In this document: in pieces, positions 10,039 through 18,784 of the stretch | Numbering within the stretch: position 1 is the stretch's first letter | How the letters are laid out: each line of letters opens with the position of its first letter | Program-made: the position numbers and the translations under genes | The notes under the pieces: model-generated | What the model was told of the DNA's origin: nothing | The model's input: the letters and a program-made list of their open reading frames with translations, nothing else | The model's database searches: none | Assembly (NCBI RefSeq): GCF_029958925.1 | Contig: NZ_CP124616.1 | Span: 2,418,001 to 2,482,000 of the forward strand | Reading direction: 5' to 3' | Origin: Tropicibacter oceani | GTDB lineage: Bacteria; Pseudomonadota; Alphaproteobacteria; Rhodobacterales; Rhodobacteraceae | DNA length: 64,000 nt

Positions 10039-10902
10039 TCAGTCCAGAAAGGCCTTTTCCACCACGTAATGCTTGGGGTCGGAATTGGCGCCTTCCTCAA
10101 GACCGAATTCCTCCAGCATTTCCTTGAGTTCAAGGTTGAAGGCCAGGTTGCCGCAGATCATCGCCCGGTCGGTTTCCGGGGTCAGCGGCGTCACGCCAAG
10201 ATCGGCAAAGGCCTCACCCGAGCGCATCAGGTCGGTGATCCGGCCCATCTTGGCGCTCTCTTCGCGGGTCGTGGTGGGGTAATACTTGATCTTCTTCCAG
10301 AAGCCTTCGCCGATCACCTCGTTCAGCAGCTCGTCTTCCTTGAGGCCCTCGATCAGCTCGGCACCATAGGTCAGCTCGGCGGCTTCGCGGCAGGTGTGGG
10401 TGATGATCACCTCGTCGTAATCCTCGTAGGTCTGCGGTTCGCGCAGCAGGGATGCAAAGGGCGCAAAGCCGGTGCCGGTGGCAAAGAACCACAGGCGCTT
10501 GCCCGGCAGCAGCGCGTCATGCACCAGCGTGCCGACGGGTTTGGGGCGCAGGATGATTTCATCGCCCACCTTGATGTGTTGCAGGCGCGAGGTCAGCGGG
10601 CCGTCGGGCACCTTGATCGAATAGAACTCCAGCTCTTCGTCCCAGGACGGCGAGGCGATGGAATAGGCGCGCAGCAGTGGTTTTTGCTTGCCGGTCTTGG
10701 GATCGGGATCGCCCATCAGGCCGATCATGACGAATTCACCCGACCGGAACCGCATGGTCGCGGGCCGCGTGCAGCGGAAGGAAAACAGCCGGTCGGTGTA
10801 ATGTTTGACCTCGGTGACGGTCTGCGCGTCGGGGATGGCCAGTTTCTTGGCCTCGGGGGCCTTGGTCGCTGTGCTTTGGGTCACGGGCTTCAACTCTGTC
10901 AT
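10039..10902 (-). CDS. fpr: Ferredoxin-NADP(+) reductase
   Basis: A 287-residue plant/bacterial-type FNR. The FAD-binding motif RAYSIAS is at about residues 79-85, the NADP-binding glycine motif ATGTGFAPFASLLRE at about 141-155, and the C-terminal ICGN motif at about 249-252. It is last in the leftward sulfur-assimilation gene string; an FNR there could supply reduced ferredoxin to the ferredoxin/siroheme-type sulfite reductase, which is an inference from position. About 125 bp separate it from the DUF934 gene, so it may also have its own promoter. Confidence 0.92.
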   Translation of the reverse strand: MTELKPVTQSTATKAPEAKKLAIPDAQTVTEVKHYTDRLFSFRCTRPATMRFRSGEFVMIGLMGDPDPKTGKQKPLLRAYSIASPSWDEELEFYSIKVPDGPLTSRLQHIKVGDEIILRPKPVGTLVHDALLPGKRLWFFATGTGFAPFASLLREPQTYEDYDEVIITHTCREAAELTYGAELIEGLKEDELLNEVIGEGFWKKIKYYPTTTREESAKMGRITDLMRSGEAFADLGVTPLTPETDRAMICGNLAFNLELKEMLEEFGLEEGANSDPKHYVVEKAFLD

Positions 10903-11026
10903 GGTCTCTCTTGCCGGTCTGGATAACCGACACCTTGGATTTAGCTTTGATCTAGGTCAGGAAAAAGGCGGCATGGGCGCGCGGGGGCCATTTGCCGCCC
11001 CGCACGCGCCCGGACCGCCCGGGAAA

Positions 11027-11389
11027 TCAGCCGCGCATGCGGGCCTGGTAGTCGTTGTGCTGCCAATCGGCGCGGAAAACCCATTGGTCCTGGGGTTGGC
11101 GTTTGGCAAGGGTGTCGTCGATCTCGACCTCGTCGAAACCGGCGCGGCGGGCCATGGCGTATTGATCGGCGATCACATGGCCGCGCGCCCGCAGCCGCCC
11201 CTTGTAGCCGCGCATGCGCAACAGCCGGGCCAGGGTAAAGCCCCGGCCATCGGCAAAGCTGGGGAAATCAATGCGCACCAGCGGGGCATCAGGGGCCGTC
11301 AGGGTATTGGGATCGGTGTCCGAGGCCAGATCAAGGATCTCGCCGTCATAGGTGTCTGCGGCAAAGCCGGTATCGGTGACGATGGGCAT
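11027..11389 (-). CDS. DUF934 protein of the sulfite-reductase cluster
   Basis: A 120-residue soluble protein of the DUF934 family, recognised by the segment VRIDFPSFADGRGFTLARLLRMRGYKG and the ending AMARRAGFDEVEIDD...RPQDQWV-like tail. The family is regularly found with cysI/cysH and is thought to assist sulfite reduction, but its biochemical role is not established. Start at 11389 (MPIVTD) is preferred; the longer frame upstream runs through a palindromic repeat. It follows cysH on the same strand with a 39-bp gap occupied by that repeat. Confidence 0.85.
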   Translation of the reverse strand: MPIVTDTGFAADTYDGEILDLASDTDPNTLTAPDAPLVRIDFPSFADGRGFTLARLLRMRGYKGRLRARGHVIADQYAMARRAGFDEVEIDDTLAKRQPQDQWVFRADWQHNDYQARMRG

Positions 11390-11410
11390 GTCATGGGTCC
11401 TTTCGGGAGA

Positions 11411-11428
11411 GGCGGGTTGCAACCCGCC
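11411..11428. repeat. REP-like palindrome between cysH and DUF934 gene
   Basis: GGCGGGTTGCAACCCGCC is a perfect 18-bp palindrome abutting the cysH stop codon (TAG at 11431-11429). Same family as 9941-9960 and 23546-23565. Confidence 0.75.
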
Positions 11429-12214
11429 CTATGTTTTCTTGCGTGCGGCCACGCCGTTGACAAAGTGGATGCCGCATTCTGTCTTGTCCTGGTTGCGCCA
11501 GCGCCCGGCGCGCGGGTCTTCGCCCGGGGCGACCTTGCTGGTGCAGGGCGCGCAGCCGATCGAGGGATAGCCCTGCGCCACCAGCGGGTGCTTGGGCAGG
11601 CGGTTTTCCTCCATGTAGGCGCGGGTGTCTTCGGGGCCCCAATGCGCCAGCGGATTGACCTTGATCCGGCCGGTGGCCTCCTCCAGCTCAAAGAACTCCA
11701 TCTCGGCGCGGGTCTTGGCCTGATAGCGTTTGCGCCCGGTGATCCAGCCGTCAAAGCCGTCCAGCGCCTGTTGCAACGGCTCGGTCTTGCGCAGGGCGCA
11801 GCAGGCGTCGGTGTCGGACAGGCGCAGCGCGCCGTAGGGGTCGCGCTGGTCCAGCGTTTCCTGCGCGGTGCGGATGATGCGCAGGTTGCTCAGGTGCAGC
11901 CGTTCGGCGAGCTCCTGCTGATAGGCCAGGGTTTCGGCAAACAGCAGGCGCGTGTCGATGAACAGCACCGGCGTCTTGCGATCAACCATGGCCACAAGGT
12001 GCAAGAGCGCCACGGATTCCGCCCCGAAGGACGACACCATGGCGATCTTGCCCGCCTCGGGATCGCGCAGCGCCCCTTCGAGCACCGCCGTCGCCCCGTG
12101 GTGGCGATAGCGCACGTTCAACGCCGCGACGCGCGCGCGCAGGTCCGCCAGATGATCCGGCTGAACCGTTGCTGCGCCTTCGGCGAGAGTATTTTTGCCA
12201 AGAAGAAGCGACAT
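11429..12214 (-). CDS. cysH: Adenylyl-sulfate (APS) reductase, assimilatory
   Basis: A 261-residue CysH-type enzyme reducing activated sulfate to sulfite with thioredoxin. It has the paired cysteines CCALRK (about 135) and CAPC (about 219) that hold a 4Fe-4S cluster, the mark of APS rather than PAPS reductases, plus the catalytic ECGIH near the C-terminus. The ATG at 12214 lies 10 bp after the cysI stop. Odd: codons 3-13 derive from a copy of the dispersed intergenic repeat found at 15616-15647 (29 of 32 bases match), so the extreme N-terminus is repeat-encoded. Confidence 0.93.
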   Translation of the reverse strand: MSLLLGKNTLAEGAATVQPDHLADLRARVAALNVRYRHHGATAVLEGALRDPEAGKIAMVSSFGAESVALLHLVAMVDRKTPVLFIDTRLLFAETLAYQQELAERLHLSNLRIIRTAQETLDQRDPYGALRLSDTDACCALRKTEPLQQALDGFDGWITGRKRYQAKTRAEMEFFELEEATGRIKVNPLAHWGPEDTRAYMEENRLPKHPLVAQGYPSIGCAPCTSKVAPGEDPRAGRWRNQDKTECGIHFVNGVAARKKT

Positions 12215-12224
12215 GGCGCTGTCC

Positions 12225-13895
12225 TTACTCGGCCGCGACGCGCGATTGTTCGCTGTCGTAAAGCGCGGCCTTGAAGGGGGCCATGCCAAGACGGCGATAG
12301 GTTTGCAGGAAGGTTTCGGCGGGGTCTGTGCGATGCTCCAGGTAGGCGCCGACCAGCCGTTCGATGGCCGGGACGATTTCGTCATAGCCAAAGCCGGGGC
12401 CGGTGCGCTGGCCAATGGCCGCGTTTTCGGTGTGATCGCCGCCAAGGGTGATCTGGTAGGTTTCCACCCCCGCGCGGTCGAGACCAAGGATGCCGATATG
12501 GCCCACGTGATGGTGCCCGCAGGCATTGATGCAGCCCGAAATCTTGATCTTGAGATCGCCGATGTCGTTCTCGATCTTCAGCTCGTCAAAGCGGGTGGCG
12601 ATCTGCTGGGCGACGGGGATCGAACGCGCGGTGGCCAGCGCGCAGTAATCCATGCCGGGGCAGGCGATGATATCGCTGATCTTGCCGATATTGGCCGTCG
12701 CCAGTCCGTGCGCCTTGAGCCGGGCGTGGATTTCCGGCAGGTCGGATTTGTGCACATGCGGCAGGATGACGTTCTGTTCGTGGCTGATGCGCAATTCATC
12801 ATGCCCGAATTCTGACGCGATATCGGCCATCACGCGCATCTGCTCGGCCGTGGCGTCGCCGGGGGTCTGGCCATGCGCCTTGATGCTGATCTGCGCGATG
12901 GCATAGCCGGGCGCGCGGTGCTGCGCCAGGTTGGTGTCGGCCCAGGAGCGGAAGACCGGATCGGCCTCATAGGCGCGGTCAAAGGCATCGGTCGGTGCGT
13001 TGCGAAACGCGGGCGGGGCAAATTGCGGTTTGATCTGCTCGAAGATCGCAAGATCGGCGCCGTTGAAGGCCGCGCGGGTTTCCTTGAACCGCTCTTCGAC
13101 AAGCCCGCGGATCTGTTCGATCCCGTGTTCGTGCACGGTGATCTTGATGCGGGCCTTGTATTTGTTGTCGCGGCGGCCCAGCAGGTTCCAGACGCTGACC
13201 ACGGCCTCGACGTAGGGAAGCAGTTCTTGCTGGCTGACAAAGTCGGCCAGTTCCTTGCCGATCATCGGGGTGCGACCAAGGCCGCCGCCCACCAGCACGC
13301 GATAGCCGATGCGGCCATCTTGCTCGACGACCTGAATACCGATGTCATGGGCCTTGATCACGGCGCGGTCGTTCGGGCTTCCGGTGACGGCGATCTTGAA
13401 CTTGCGCGGCAGGAACTGGAATTCGGGGTGGTCGGTGGACCACTGGCGCAGCAGCTCGGCCACCGGGCGCGGATCGGCGATTTCATCGGCGGCGGCGCCG
13501 GCGAAATGGTCGGCGGTCACGTTGCGGATGGTGTTGCCGCTGGTCTGGATGGCGTGCATCTCGACCTCGGCCAGCGCGTCCAGCATGTCCGGCACGTCGG
13601 GCAGTTTCGGCCAGTTGTACTGGATGTTCTGGCGCGTGGTGAAATGGCCATAGCCCTTGTCGAACCGCTCGGCCAGATAGGCCAGCTGGCGCATCTGGGC
13701 GGAATTCAGCGTGCCATAGGGGATGGCGACGCGCAGCATGTAGGCGTGCAGTTGCAGGTACAGCCCGTTCATCAGGCGCAGCGGCTTGAATTCATCCTCG
13801 GTCAGGCTGCCGTCGATGCGGCGTGCGACCTGTTGGCGGAACTGGCGGTTGCGCTGCGCGACAAAATCGGCGTCAAAATCGTTGTAACGGTACAT
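12225..13895 (-). CDS. cysI: Sulfite/nitrite reductase, siroheme 4Fe-4S hemoprotein
   Basis: A 556-residue enzyme with the duplicated ferredoxin-like and catalytic halves of the siroheme sulfite/nitrite reductase family. Cluster and siroheme ligands are CPGMDYC (about residues 415-421) and GCINACGHHH (about 460-469). Early markers are YGHFTTRQNIQYNWP and the later GGGLGRTPMIG. With APS reductase and siroheme methylase beside it, the substrate is almost certainly sulfite. Its ATG shares one base with the stop codon of the DUF2849 gene (TGATG). Confidence 0.93.
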   Translation of the reverse strand: MYRYNDFDADFVAQRNRQFRQQVARRIDGSLTEDEFKPLRLMNGLYLQLHAYMLRVAIPYGTLNSAQMRQLAYLAERFDKGYGHFTTRQNIQYNWPKLPDVPDMLDALAEVEMHAIQTSGNTIRNVTADHFAGAAADEIADPRPVAELLRQWSTDHPEFQFLPRKFKIAVTGSPNDRAVIKAHDIGIQVVEQDGRIGYRVLVGGGLGRTPMIGKELADFVSQQELLPYVEAVVSVWNLLGRRDNKYKARIKITVHEHGIEQIRGLVEERFKETRAAFNGADLAIFEQIKPQFAPPAFRNAPTDAFDRAYEADPVFRSWADTNLAQHRAPGYAIAQISIKAHGQTPGDATAEQMRVMADIASEFGHDELRISHEQNVILPHVHKSDLPEIHARLKAHGLATANIGKISDIIACPGMDYCALATARSIPVAQQIATRFDELKIENDIGDLKIKISGCINACGHHHVGHIGILGLDRAGVETYQITLGGDHTENAAIGQRTGPGFGYDEIVPAIERLVGAYLEHRTDPAETFLQTYRRLGMAPFKAALYDSEQSRVAAE

Positions 13896-14197
13896 CAGAC
13901 GCGCTCCTCTTGTTTGCCGTGGGCATAGTTCGACGGGCCGGTGCGGCGGAAATCCTCGCGGAAATGCGTCGGCTCGGGGCCCTTGTCGCCCTTGGCGACG
14001 TCGGCGAGGTAAACGCCGACCGCCTCGTGGTGGCGCTGGCTGGCTTCGATCAGGCGCAACTCGGCGTGGGCCTCGTCGGTCAGGATCTCGGCGCGGGCCA
14101 GATCGCGGGTCCAGTCGTCATTGGCGGTCAGGTAGATCACGTCGCCTTCGATCAGGGCGTTGGCGGTGATGACTTTGGGGGTAAAGGCGCGGGGCAT
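13895..14197 (-). CDS. DUF2849 protein of the sulfite-reductase operon
   Basis: A 100-residue soluble protein of the DUF2849 family, with the features FTPKVITANALIEGDVIYLTANDDW and a C-terminal HFREDFRRTGPSNYAHGKQEE. The family is found mainly between siroheme synthase and sulfite reductase genes in alphaproteobacteria; function is unknown. Both junctions here are one-base overlaps (TGATG) with cobA upstream and cysI downstream, implying tightly coupled synthesis. Confidence 0.88.
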   Translation of the reverse strand: MPRAFTPKVITANALIEGDVIYLTANDDWTRDLARAEILTDEAHAELRLIEASQRHHEAVGVYLADVAKGDKGPEPTHFREDFRRTGPSNYAHGKQEERV

Positions 14198-14997
14198 CAG
14201 GACACCTCTTGTTTGCGGATTGCGGGAAGAGCCTGCCGCGCGGCGCGCGGGGCAAGGCCGAAAAGGGTCAGGGCAGGGCCGCTCAGATCGGCCTGGGCCA
14301 GATCCTGGGCCAGTGTGCCCAAAGTCGAGGCCACGATACGCTGGTCCGCGCGCGAGGCGTTTTCGACAAAGGTGACGGGCGTGTCGGCCGATGCGCCGTG
14401 CATCATCAGGCGGCCCTGGATGAAATGCGCGGCCTTCTTGCCCATGTAGATCGCGGCGACCTCGCCGGGGCGGGCCAGCGCGCGCCAGTCCTGATCGGCA
14501 AAGCCTTCCATGACGTGGCCGGTCAGAATGCGCAGGCTGGCGTTGCGGCCGCGCTTGGTCAGCGACTGGCCGATCGCCGCGACCGAGGCCGAGGCGGCGG
14601 TGATGCCGGGCACCACGCTCCAGCCGATGCCCTCGGCCTCCAGTGCCTCGATTTCCTCGTCGAGGCGGCCAAAGATCGCCGGATCACCGCCCTTCAGGCG
14701 CAGCACGCGGGCGCCGGACAGGGCATGAAGCACCAGCAGGCGGTTGATGTCCTGTTGCGTCATCGAGGGGCCGAACCCCTCTTTGCCGACGCTGACCAGG
14801 TGTGCATCGCGATTGGCCAGGGCCAGGATCTCGTCGCTGACCAGCCGATCGTACAGGATGACCTCGGCCTCGGACAGGGCGCGCGCGGCCTTGAGCGTCA
14901 GCAGATCGGCGTCACCCGGACCTGCGCCGACAAAACAGACCTGCCCGGCCGGAACGGTTGCGGGGCGCAAAGGGGCGGGGCGGAGCGTGTCGGTCAT
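14197..14997 (-). CDS. cobA: Uroporphyrinogen-III C-methyltransferase (siroheme branch)
   Basis: A 266-residue SUMT enzyme that uses SAM to make precorrin-2, precursor of siroheme. Motifs: VGAGPGDADLLTLKA (about 23-37), YDRLV (about 49), LRLKGGDPAIFGR (about 98-110) and VPGITAASA (about 128-136). No CysG-type dehydrogenase/ferrochelatase domain is fused. It is first in the leftward cobA-DUF2849-cysI-cysH-DUF934 string, so it makes the cofactor for sulfite reductase. The divergent Lrp-type gene lies 151 bp away. Confidence 0.93.
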   Translation of the reverse strand: MTDTLRPAPLRPATVPAGQVCFVGAGPGDADLLTLKAARALSEAEVILYDRLVSDEILALANRDAHLVSVGKEGFGPSMTQQDINRLLVLHALSGARVLRLKGGDPAIFGRLDEEIEALEAEGIGWSVVPGITAASASVAAIGQSLTKRGRNASLRILTGHVMEGFADQDWRALARPGEVAAIYMGKKAAHFIQGRLMMHGASADTPVTFVENASRADQRIVASTLGTLAQDLAQADLSGPALTLFGLAPRAARQALPAIRKQEVS

Positions 14998-15031
14998 GTC
15001 AAAGCCTTTCAGTCAGCGCTTTCTTCCCCTG

Positions 15032-15094
15032 CAATATAGGAAATTGTCCCTAACAATGGCTATATGCTTGCCAATATAAGGACATATGTTCTAT
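15032..15094. promoter_or_regulatory. Divergent cobA/lrp control region with direct and inverted repeats
   Basis: CAATATAGGA (15032) and CAATATAAGGA (15072) form direct repeats 40 bp apart, close to four helical turns. AGGACATATGTTCT (about 15079-15092) is a nearly perfect dyad, and GGAAATTGTCC lies at 15039. AT-rich, phased sites are typical for Lrp/AsnC-family regulators, and such a gene starts at 15149. Binding is inferred. Confidence 0.45.
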
Positions 15095-15148
15095 TCAGGT
15101 GGCGGTTTCGGGGCGTTTTCCCAGCCGCCATGCGAAATAGGAACAAAG

Positions 15149-15604
15149 ATGAAGATCGACGAGATAGACCGGAAAATCCTTCGCGAATTGCAGCGCGATG
15201 CGGGGCAGTCGCTGGACGAGATTGCCAAGACAATCGGGTCGTCCAAGACCCCGGTGTGGAACCGAATCCGCAAGATGCGCGAGGCCGGGGTGATCGGTCA
15301 GCAGACCGTTCTGCTGGACGCCGAGGCGCTGGGATTCGAGGCGACGTTTTTCGTGCTGATCCGCACCTCGGAACACGAAGCCGACTGGCAGGCGGCCTTT
15401 CTCAAGGCGTTGCGCGACCGCCCCGAGGTGCAAGAGGCCCACAGGCTGGCCGGGGACATCGACTATATCCTCAAGGTGCGCGTCAGGAATGCCCGCGCCT
15501 ATGACGTGTTTTACCAGGCGCTGATTTCCGAGGTGAAGGTGCACAACGTCACGGCGCTTTTGTCGATGGAGGAAATCAAGGCGACGACGGTTCTGCCGTT
15601 GTAG
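15149..15604 (+). CDS. Lrp/AsnC family transcriptional regulator
   Basis: A 151-residue regulator. The N-terminal helix-turn-helix is IDEIDRKILRELQRDAGQSLDEIAKTIGSSKTPVWNRIRKM (read as residues 3-43 in two parts), and the C-terminal AsnC ligand/oligomer domain includes GDIDYILKVRVRNARAYDVF. Start at 15149 (MKIDEID) follows family practice. It is transcribed away from the sulfur-assimilation operon and is the obvious candidate to control it, perhaps sensing a sulfur amino acid; the ligand is unknown. Confidence 0.9.
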   Translation: MKIDEIDRKILRELQRDAGQSLDEIAKTIGSSKTPVWNRIRKMREAGVIGQQTVLLDAEALGFEATFFVLIRTSEHEADWQAAFLKALRDRPEVQEAHRLAGDIDYILKVRVRNARAYDVFYQALISEVKVHNVTALLSMEEIKATTVLPL

Positions 15605-15615
15605 GCGGCGGACCG

Positions 15616-15647
15616 CCTCCGGCGGGAGTATTTTGGCCAAGAAGAAG
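15616..15647 (+). repeat. Dispersed intergenic repeat, copy between convergent genes
   Basis: A 32-bp element reading CCTCCGGCGGGAGTATTTTGG followed by CCAAGAAGAAG, between the ends of the Lrp-type gene and the P450 gene. Close copies are at 23629-23660 (30/32), 23677-23700 (inverted), 51629-51655 (partial) and inside cysH at 12177-12208 (29/32). Confidence 0.8.
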
Positions 15648-15653
15648 CAGGGG

Positions 15654-16832
15654 TCAGCTGTGTACCGTCAGCCGGTCCAGCCCGTGGAAATGGTAGAGGT
15701 TGGCGTATTCGGGCGGCTGTGTCAGGCGCAGCCCGGGGCAGCGTTCGAACAGGATCGGCAGGGCGATCTGCAGCTCGAGCCGCGCCAGCGGCGCCCCGAC
15801 GCAAAAATGCAGCCCGCCGCCAAAGGCGAGATGCGCCGTTACCGGGCGCGCCGGGTCGAACCGGGCGGGATCGGGCCAGACCGCCGGGTCGCGCCCCGCC
15901 GCCCCAAGCAGCAGCGCCACCTGGTCGCCGCGCCGAAAACGGTGGCCGAAAACCTCAAGCTCTTCATAGGCGTAGCGGGTAAACATATGCAGCGGCGGGT
16001 CATGGCGCATGATCTCTTCGCTTACCGGCTCGGCATTGGCGGGTGTGACCGGCGTGCCGGTTTCAAGCAAGGCCTTGATGCCGTTGCCCATGGTGTGGAC
16101 CGTTGCCTCGTGCCCGGCGTTCAGCAGCAGGATGCAGGTGGTGATCAGCTCGTCGGTCGACAGTTTTTCACCCTGTTCCTCGGCGGCGATCAGGTGGCTG
16201 ATCAGGTCATCGGCGGGGGATTTGCGGCGCTCGTCGATATAGCGGCGCATGAAGTCCGAAAACGCGGCGGCGGCGCTGGCGGCGGCCTCTTCGATGGTGC
16301 GGTCGCGGCGCGCCTGGTAGAGCGCGACCATGGCGTTCGACCAGCGCAGCAGTTGCGGCGCCATGTCCTGCGGCACGCCCAGCAGGCGGCAGATGACGAT
16401 CACCGGCAGGGGTTGGCAATAGCGGGTCAGAAGGTCGAATTCGCCGCTTGGGAAGGCCGCGATCAGCTCATGCGCCAGAGTTGCGATTTCCGGCCCCAGC
16501 GCGGCAATCCGGCGCGAGGTGAAGGCGCGCAGCACCAGCCCGCGCAGCCGGGTGTGGCGGGGCGGCTCCAACTCGAGCATCGAATGGGCTTCGACGGCAT
16601 AAAAGGGGCGCAGGTGGTCGGGGATGGGTTGGGCGAGTTCGGCCGGGATCTCGCGGCCGAAGCGCCGGTCGCGCAGCAGCGCATGCACCGCGCGGTGCGA
16701 GGCGGCGCAGGGCATGGCGTATTCCTCCCACCAGGTCAGATCGCCAGCCTCGCGCAGCTGGTCGTAGAACGGATAGGGGTTCTGGACAAACCCGGGATTT
16801 GTGGGGGATTGGGACAGGCGCTGCATGGGCAT
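15654..16832 (-). CDS. Cytochrome P450
   Basis: A 392-residue bacterial P450. The heme-binding loop FGGGLHFCVGAPLARLEL holds the proximal cysteine at about residue 347; the I-helix oxygen motif is LLLNAGHEATVH at about 235-246; the K-helix ExxR is EEIMRHDPP at about 273. Soluble, with no membrane anchor, so it would draw electrons from ferredoxin or flavodoxin. Substrate unknown. Start could be ATG 16832 or 16826. Divergent from the sensor kinase gene. Confidence 0.93.
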   Translation of the reverse strand: MPMQRLSQSPTNPGFVQNPYPFYDQLREAGDLTWWEEYAMPCAASHRAVHALLRDRRFGREIPAELAQPIPDHLRPFYAVEAHSMLELEPPRHTRLRGLVLRAFTSRRIAALGPEIATLAHELIAAFPSGEFDLLTRYCQPLPVIVICRLLGVPQDMAPQLLRWSNAMVALYQARRDRTIEEAAASAAAAFSDFMRRYIDERRKSPADDLISHLIAAEEQGEKLSTDELITTCILLLNAGHEATVHTMGNGIKALLETGTPVTPANAEPVSEEIMRHDPPLHMFTRYAYEELEVFGHRFRRGDQVALLLGAAGRDPAVWPDPARFDPARPVTAHLAFGGGLHFCVGAPLARLELQIALPILFERCPGLRLTQPPEYANLYHFHGLDRLTVHS

Positions 16833-16905
16833 ACAGTGATGCGGGCGCGCAGGCGACGCAAGAGGGGGATCGCCCCCGGAGGATTTCCGAATTAGAAACA
16901 GCGTC

Positions 16906-18648
16906 ATGGTAAGCAAACCGATCACACGCGGGCTCGTCGCGCTGGTGTCCCTTGCGGCGGTGGCCGGGCTGGGCTGGGGGGTCTGGCGCTATGGCTATGC
17001 CCAGGCGCTGGATCAGGTGTCGGCGCGGGCGGCGTCCGACCTGGCGCTGGCCTCGGACCGGCTGGTGACCGAGCTGAAGCGCTATCGCATGACGGCGGTC
17101 CTGATGTCGGATCACCCGGCACTGGCGGCGCTGCACGCGGGCGGCAGCAAGGCCGAGGCCGACGCGCTGTTGCTTGAAACCGTCGACAAGACCGGGGCGC
17201 AGAGCGCCTTTTACCTCGATGCCTCGGGGCGGGTTCTGGCCTCGGCCAACGGGCGGGCGCCCGATGGGATTGCGCAAAGCGGTTATTTCGGGCGGGCCTT
17301 GCAGGGCGCGCTTGGGGTGGCGCAGGGTACGGACCTTGGCTTTGGCAGCCGCACTTATGTCCATGCCGCGCCATCGTTCGAGCCGGGCGGGGCGGTGCGC
17401 GGCGTGCTGGTGGTGGCGGTGGATATCGACGATCTGGAGGAGGACTGGCGCGGTTCGACCCCGGCGGTGTTCTTTCGCGACGCGAATGGCGCGATCTTTG
17501 TCACCAACCGGTCCGAGCTGCTGTTCTGGCAGGTCGGCCCGCAGGGGATGGCCCCCCCGGGACAGGCGGTGCGGCCGGTGGCGACGCATCTTGTCGGGGC
17601 GCACGAGGTCTGGACCCAGAAGCTGAGCCCCTATGTGCCGGAAATGGCGCTGCACCTGTCGCAGGATCTGCCGGTGATCGGGCTGACGGGCGATGTGCTG
17701 GTTGACGTGGCCCCGGCGCGGCGGCTGGCGGCGCTGCAGGCAGCGTCGGTCGCGGCGCTGTGCCTGTTTTTCGGGGCGCTATTGTTGATGGCGACGGCAC
17801 GGCGGCAGGCGTTGACCCAGGCCAACGCGGAATTGGAGGGACATGTGCGGGCGCGCACGCAGGATCTGACCGACGCCAACGTCGCCCTGCGCCGCGAGGT
17901 GCGCGAGCGAATGGAGGCCGAGGCCGCACTGAAGCGGGCGCAGGACGATCTGGTGCAGGCCGGCAAGCTGAGCGCCCTTGGCCAGATGTCCGCGGGGATC
18001 AGTCACGAGCTGAACCAGCCGCTGATGGCGATCCGGCAGTTTGCCGAGAACGGCGCGGCCTTTCTGGAACGCGGCAACACGCGGGCGGCGGCGGATAACC
18101 TTGGCCGGATCTCGCAGCTGGCGGCGCGGGCCGGGCGGATCATCAAGAACCTGCGGGCCTTTGCGCGCAACGAAAGCGAGCCGATGGGCAAGGTCGATCT
18201 GGTGGCGGTGATCGACACGGCGGTCGAACTGACCGAGGCGCGTCTGCGCGGCGAGGGGGTTGCACTGGACTGGCAGCGCCCCGAGGCGGCGGTCTTTGCG
18301 CTGGGGGGCGAGGTGCGGCTGAGCCAGGTTTTCGTGAACCTGATCAACAACGCCGCCGATGCCATGGCGGGGCAGTCGGACAAGCGGATTTCGATCGCGC
18401 TGGAGGCGGCAGAGCGGCTGACGGTGCTGGTGCGCGACACGGGGCCGGGGATTGCCGACCCCGAGCGGATATTCGAGCCGTTCTATACGACCAAGCAGGT
18501 TGGCGGCGACGGCATGGGGCTGGGGTTGTCGATTTCCTACGGGTTGGTGCAGAGTTTCGGCGGCAACATTCGCGGCAGCAATGCGCCGGGAGGCGGGGCG
18601 ATGTTCACGGTGGATCTGGATTATTGGCGCGAGGAGGCGGCGGCATGA
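16906..18648 (+). CDS. dctB: DctB-type sensor histidine kinase
   Basis: A 580-residue membrane kinase. Membrane segments are at about residues 9-30 and 279-298, enclosing a periplasmic sensory domain of about 240 residues with FYLDASGRVLASANGR and GYFGRALQG, as in double-Cache DctB sensors. A coiled region (about 305-350) leads to the H-box SHELNQPLMAIRQF (His about 367), N-box NLINNAADAM, G1 DTGPGIADP and G2 GGDGMGLGLSIS. Next to a DctD-like regulator and a DctPQM transporter, so it most likely senses a C4-dicarboxylate or similar organic acid. Confidence 0.9.
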   Translation: MVSKPITRGLVALVSLAAVAGLGWGVWRYGYAQALDQVSARAASDLALASDRLVTELKRYRMTAVLMSDHPALAALHAGGSKAEADALLLETVDKTGAQSAFYLDASGRVLASANGRAPDGIAQSGYFGRALQGALGVAQGTDLGFGSRTYVHAAPSFEPGGAVRGVLVVAVDIDDLEEDWRGSTPAVFFRDANGAIFVTNRSELLFWQVGPQGMAPPGQAVRPVATHLVGAHEVWTQKLSPYVPEMALHLSQDLPVIGLTGDVLVDVAPARRLAALQAASVAALCLFFGALLLMATARRQALTQANAELEGHVRARTQDLTDANVALRREVRERMEAEAALKRAQDDLVQAGKLSALGQMSAGISHELNQPLMAIRQFAENGAAFLERGNTRAAADNLGRISQLAARAGRIIKNLRAFARNESEPMGKVDLVAVIDTAVELTEARLRGEGVALDWQRPEAAVFALGGEVRLSQVFVNLINNAADAMAGQSDKRISIALEAAERLTVLVRDTGPGIADPERIFEPFYTTKQVGGDGMGLGLSISYGLVQSFGGNIRGSNAPGGGAMFTVDLDYWREEAAA

Positions 18649-18734
18649 GGATGGTGTCCGGCGCTCGTTCGCGCGGCGAACATCGCCCCGCCCGCCATCC
18701 CGCAGGTGGGGGCCAGCCCCCGGCGCGTTCCGCG

Positions 18735-18764
18735 CCCCCCCGGGATATTTTGGGCAATTGGAAG
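18735..18764 (+). repeat. Dispersed intergenic repeat, second subtype
   Basis: CCCCCGGGATATTTTGGGC followed by AATTGGAAG lies between the kinase and response regulator genes. An inverted copy is at 38500-38526 (CTTCCAATTGCC then GAAAATATCCCGGGG). It shares the core GGGA-TATTTTGG-CAA-GAAG with the element at 15616. Confidence 0.7.
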
Positions 18765-18784
18765 GGCAAGCGGGGGCAAGCGGC

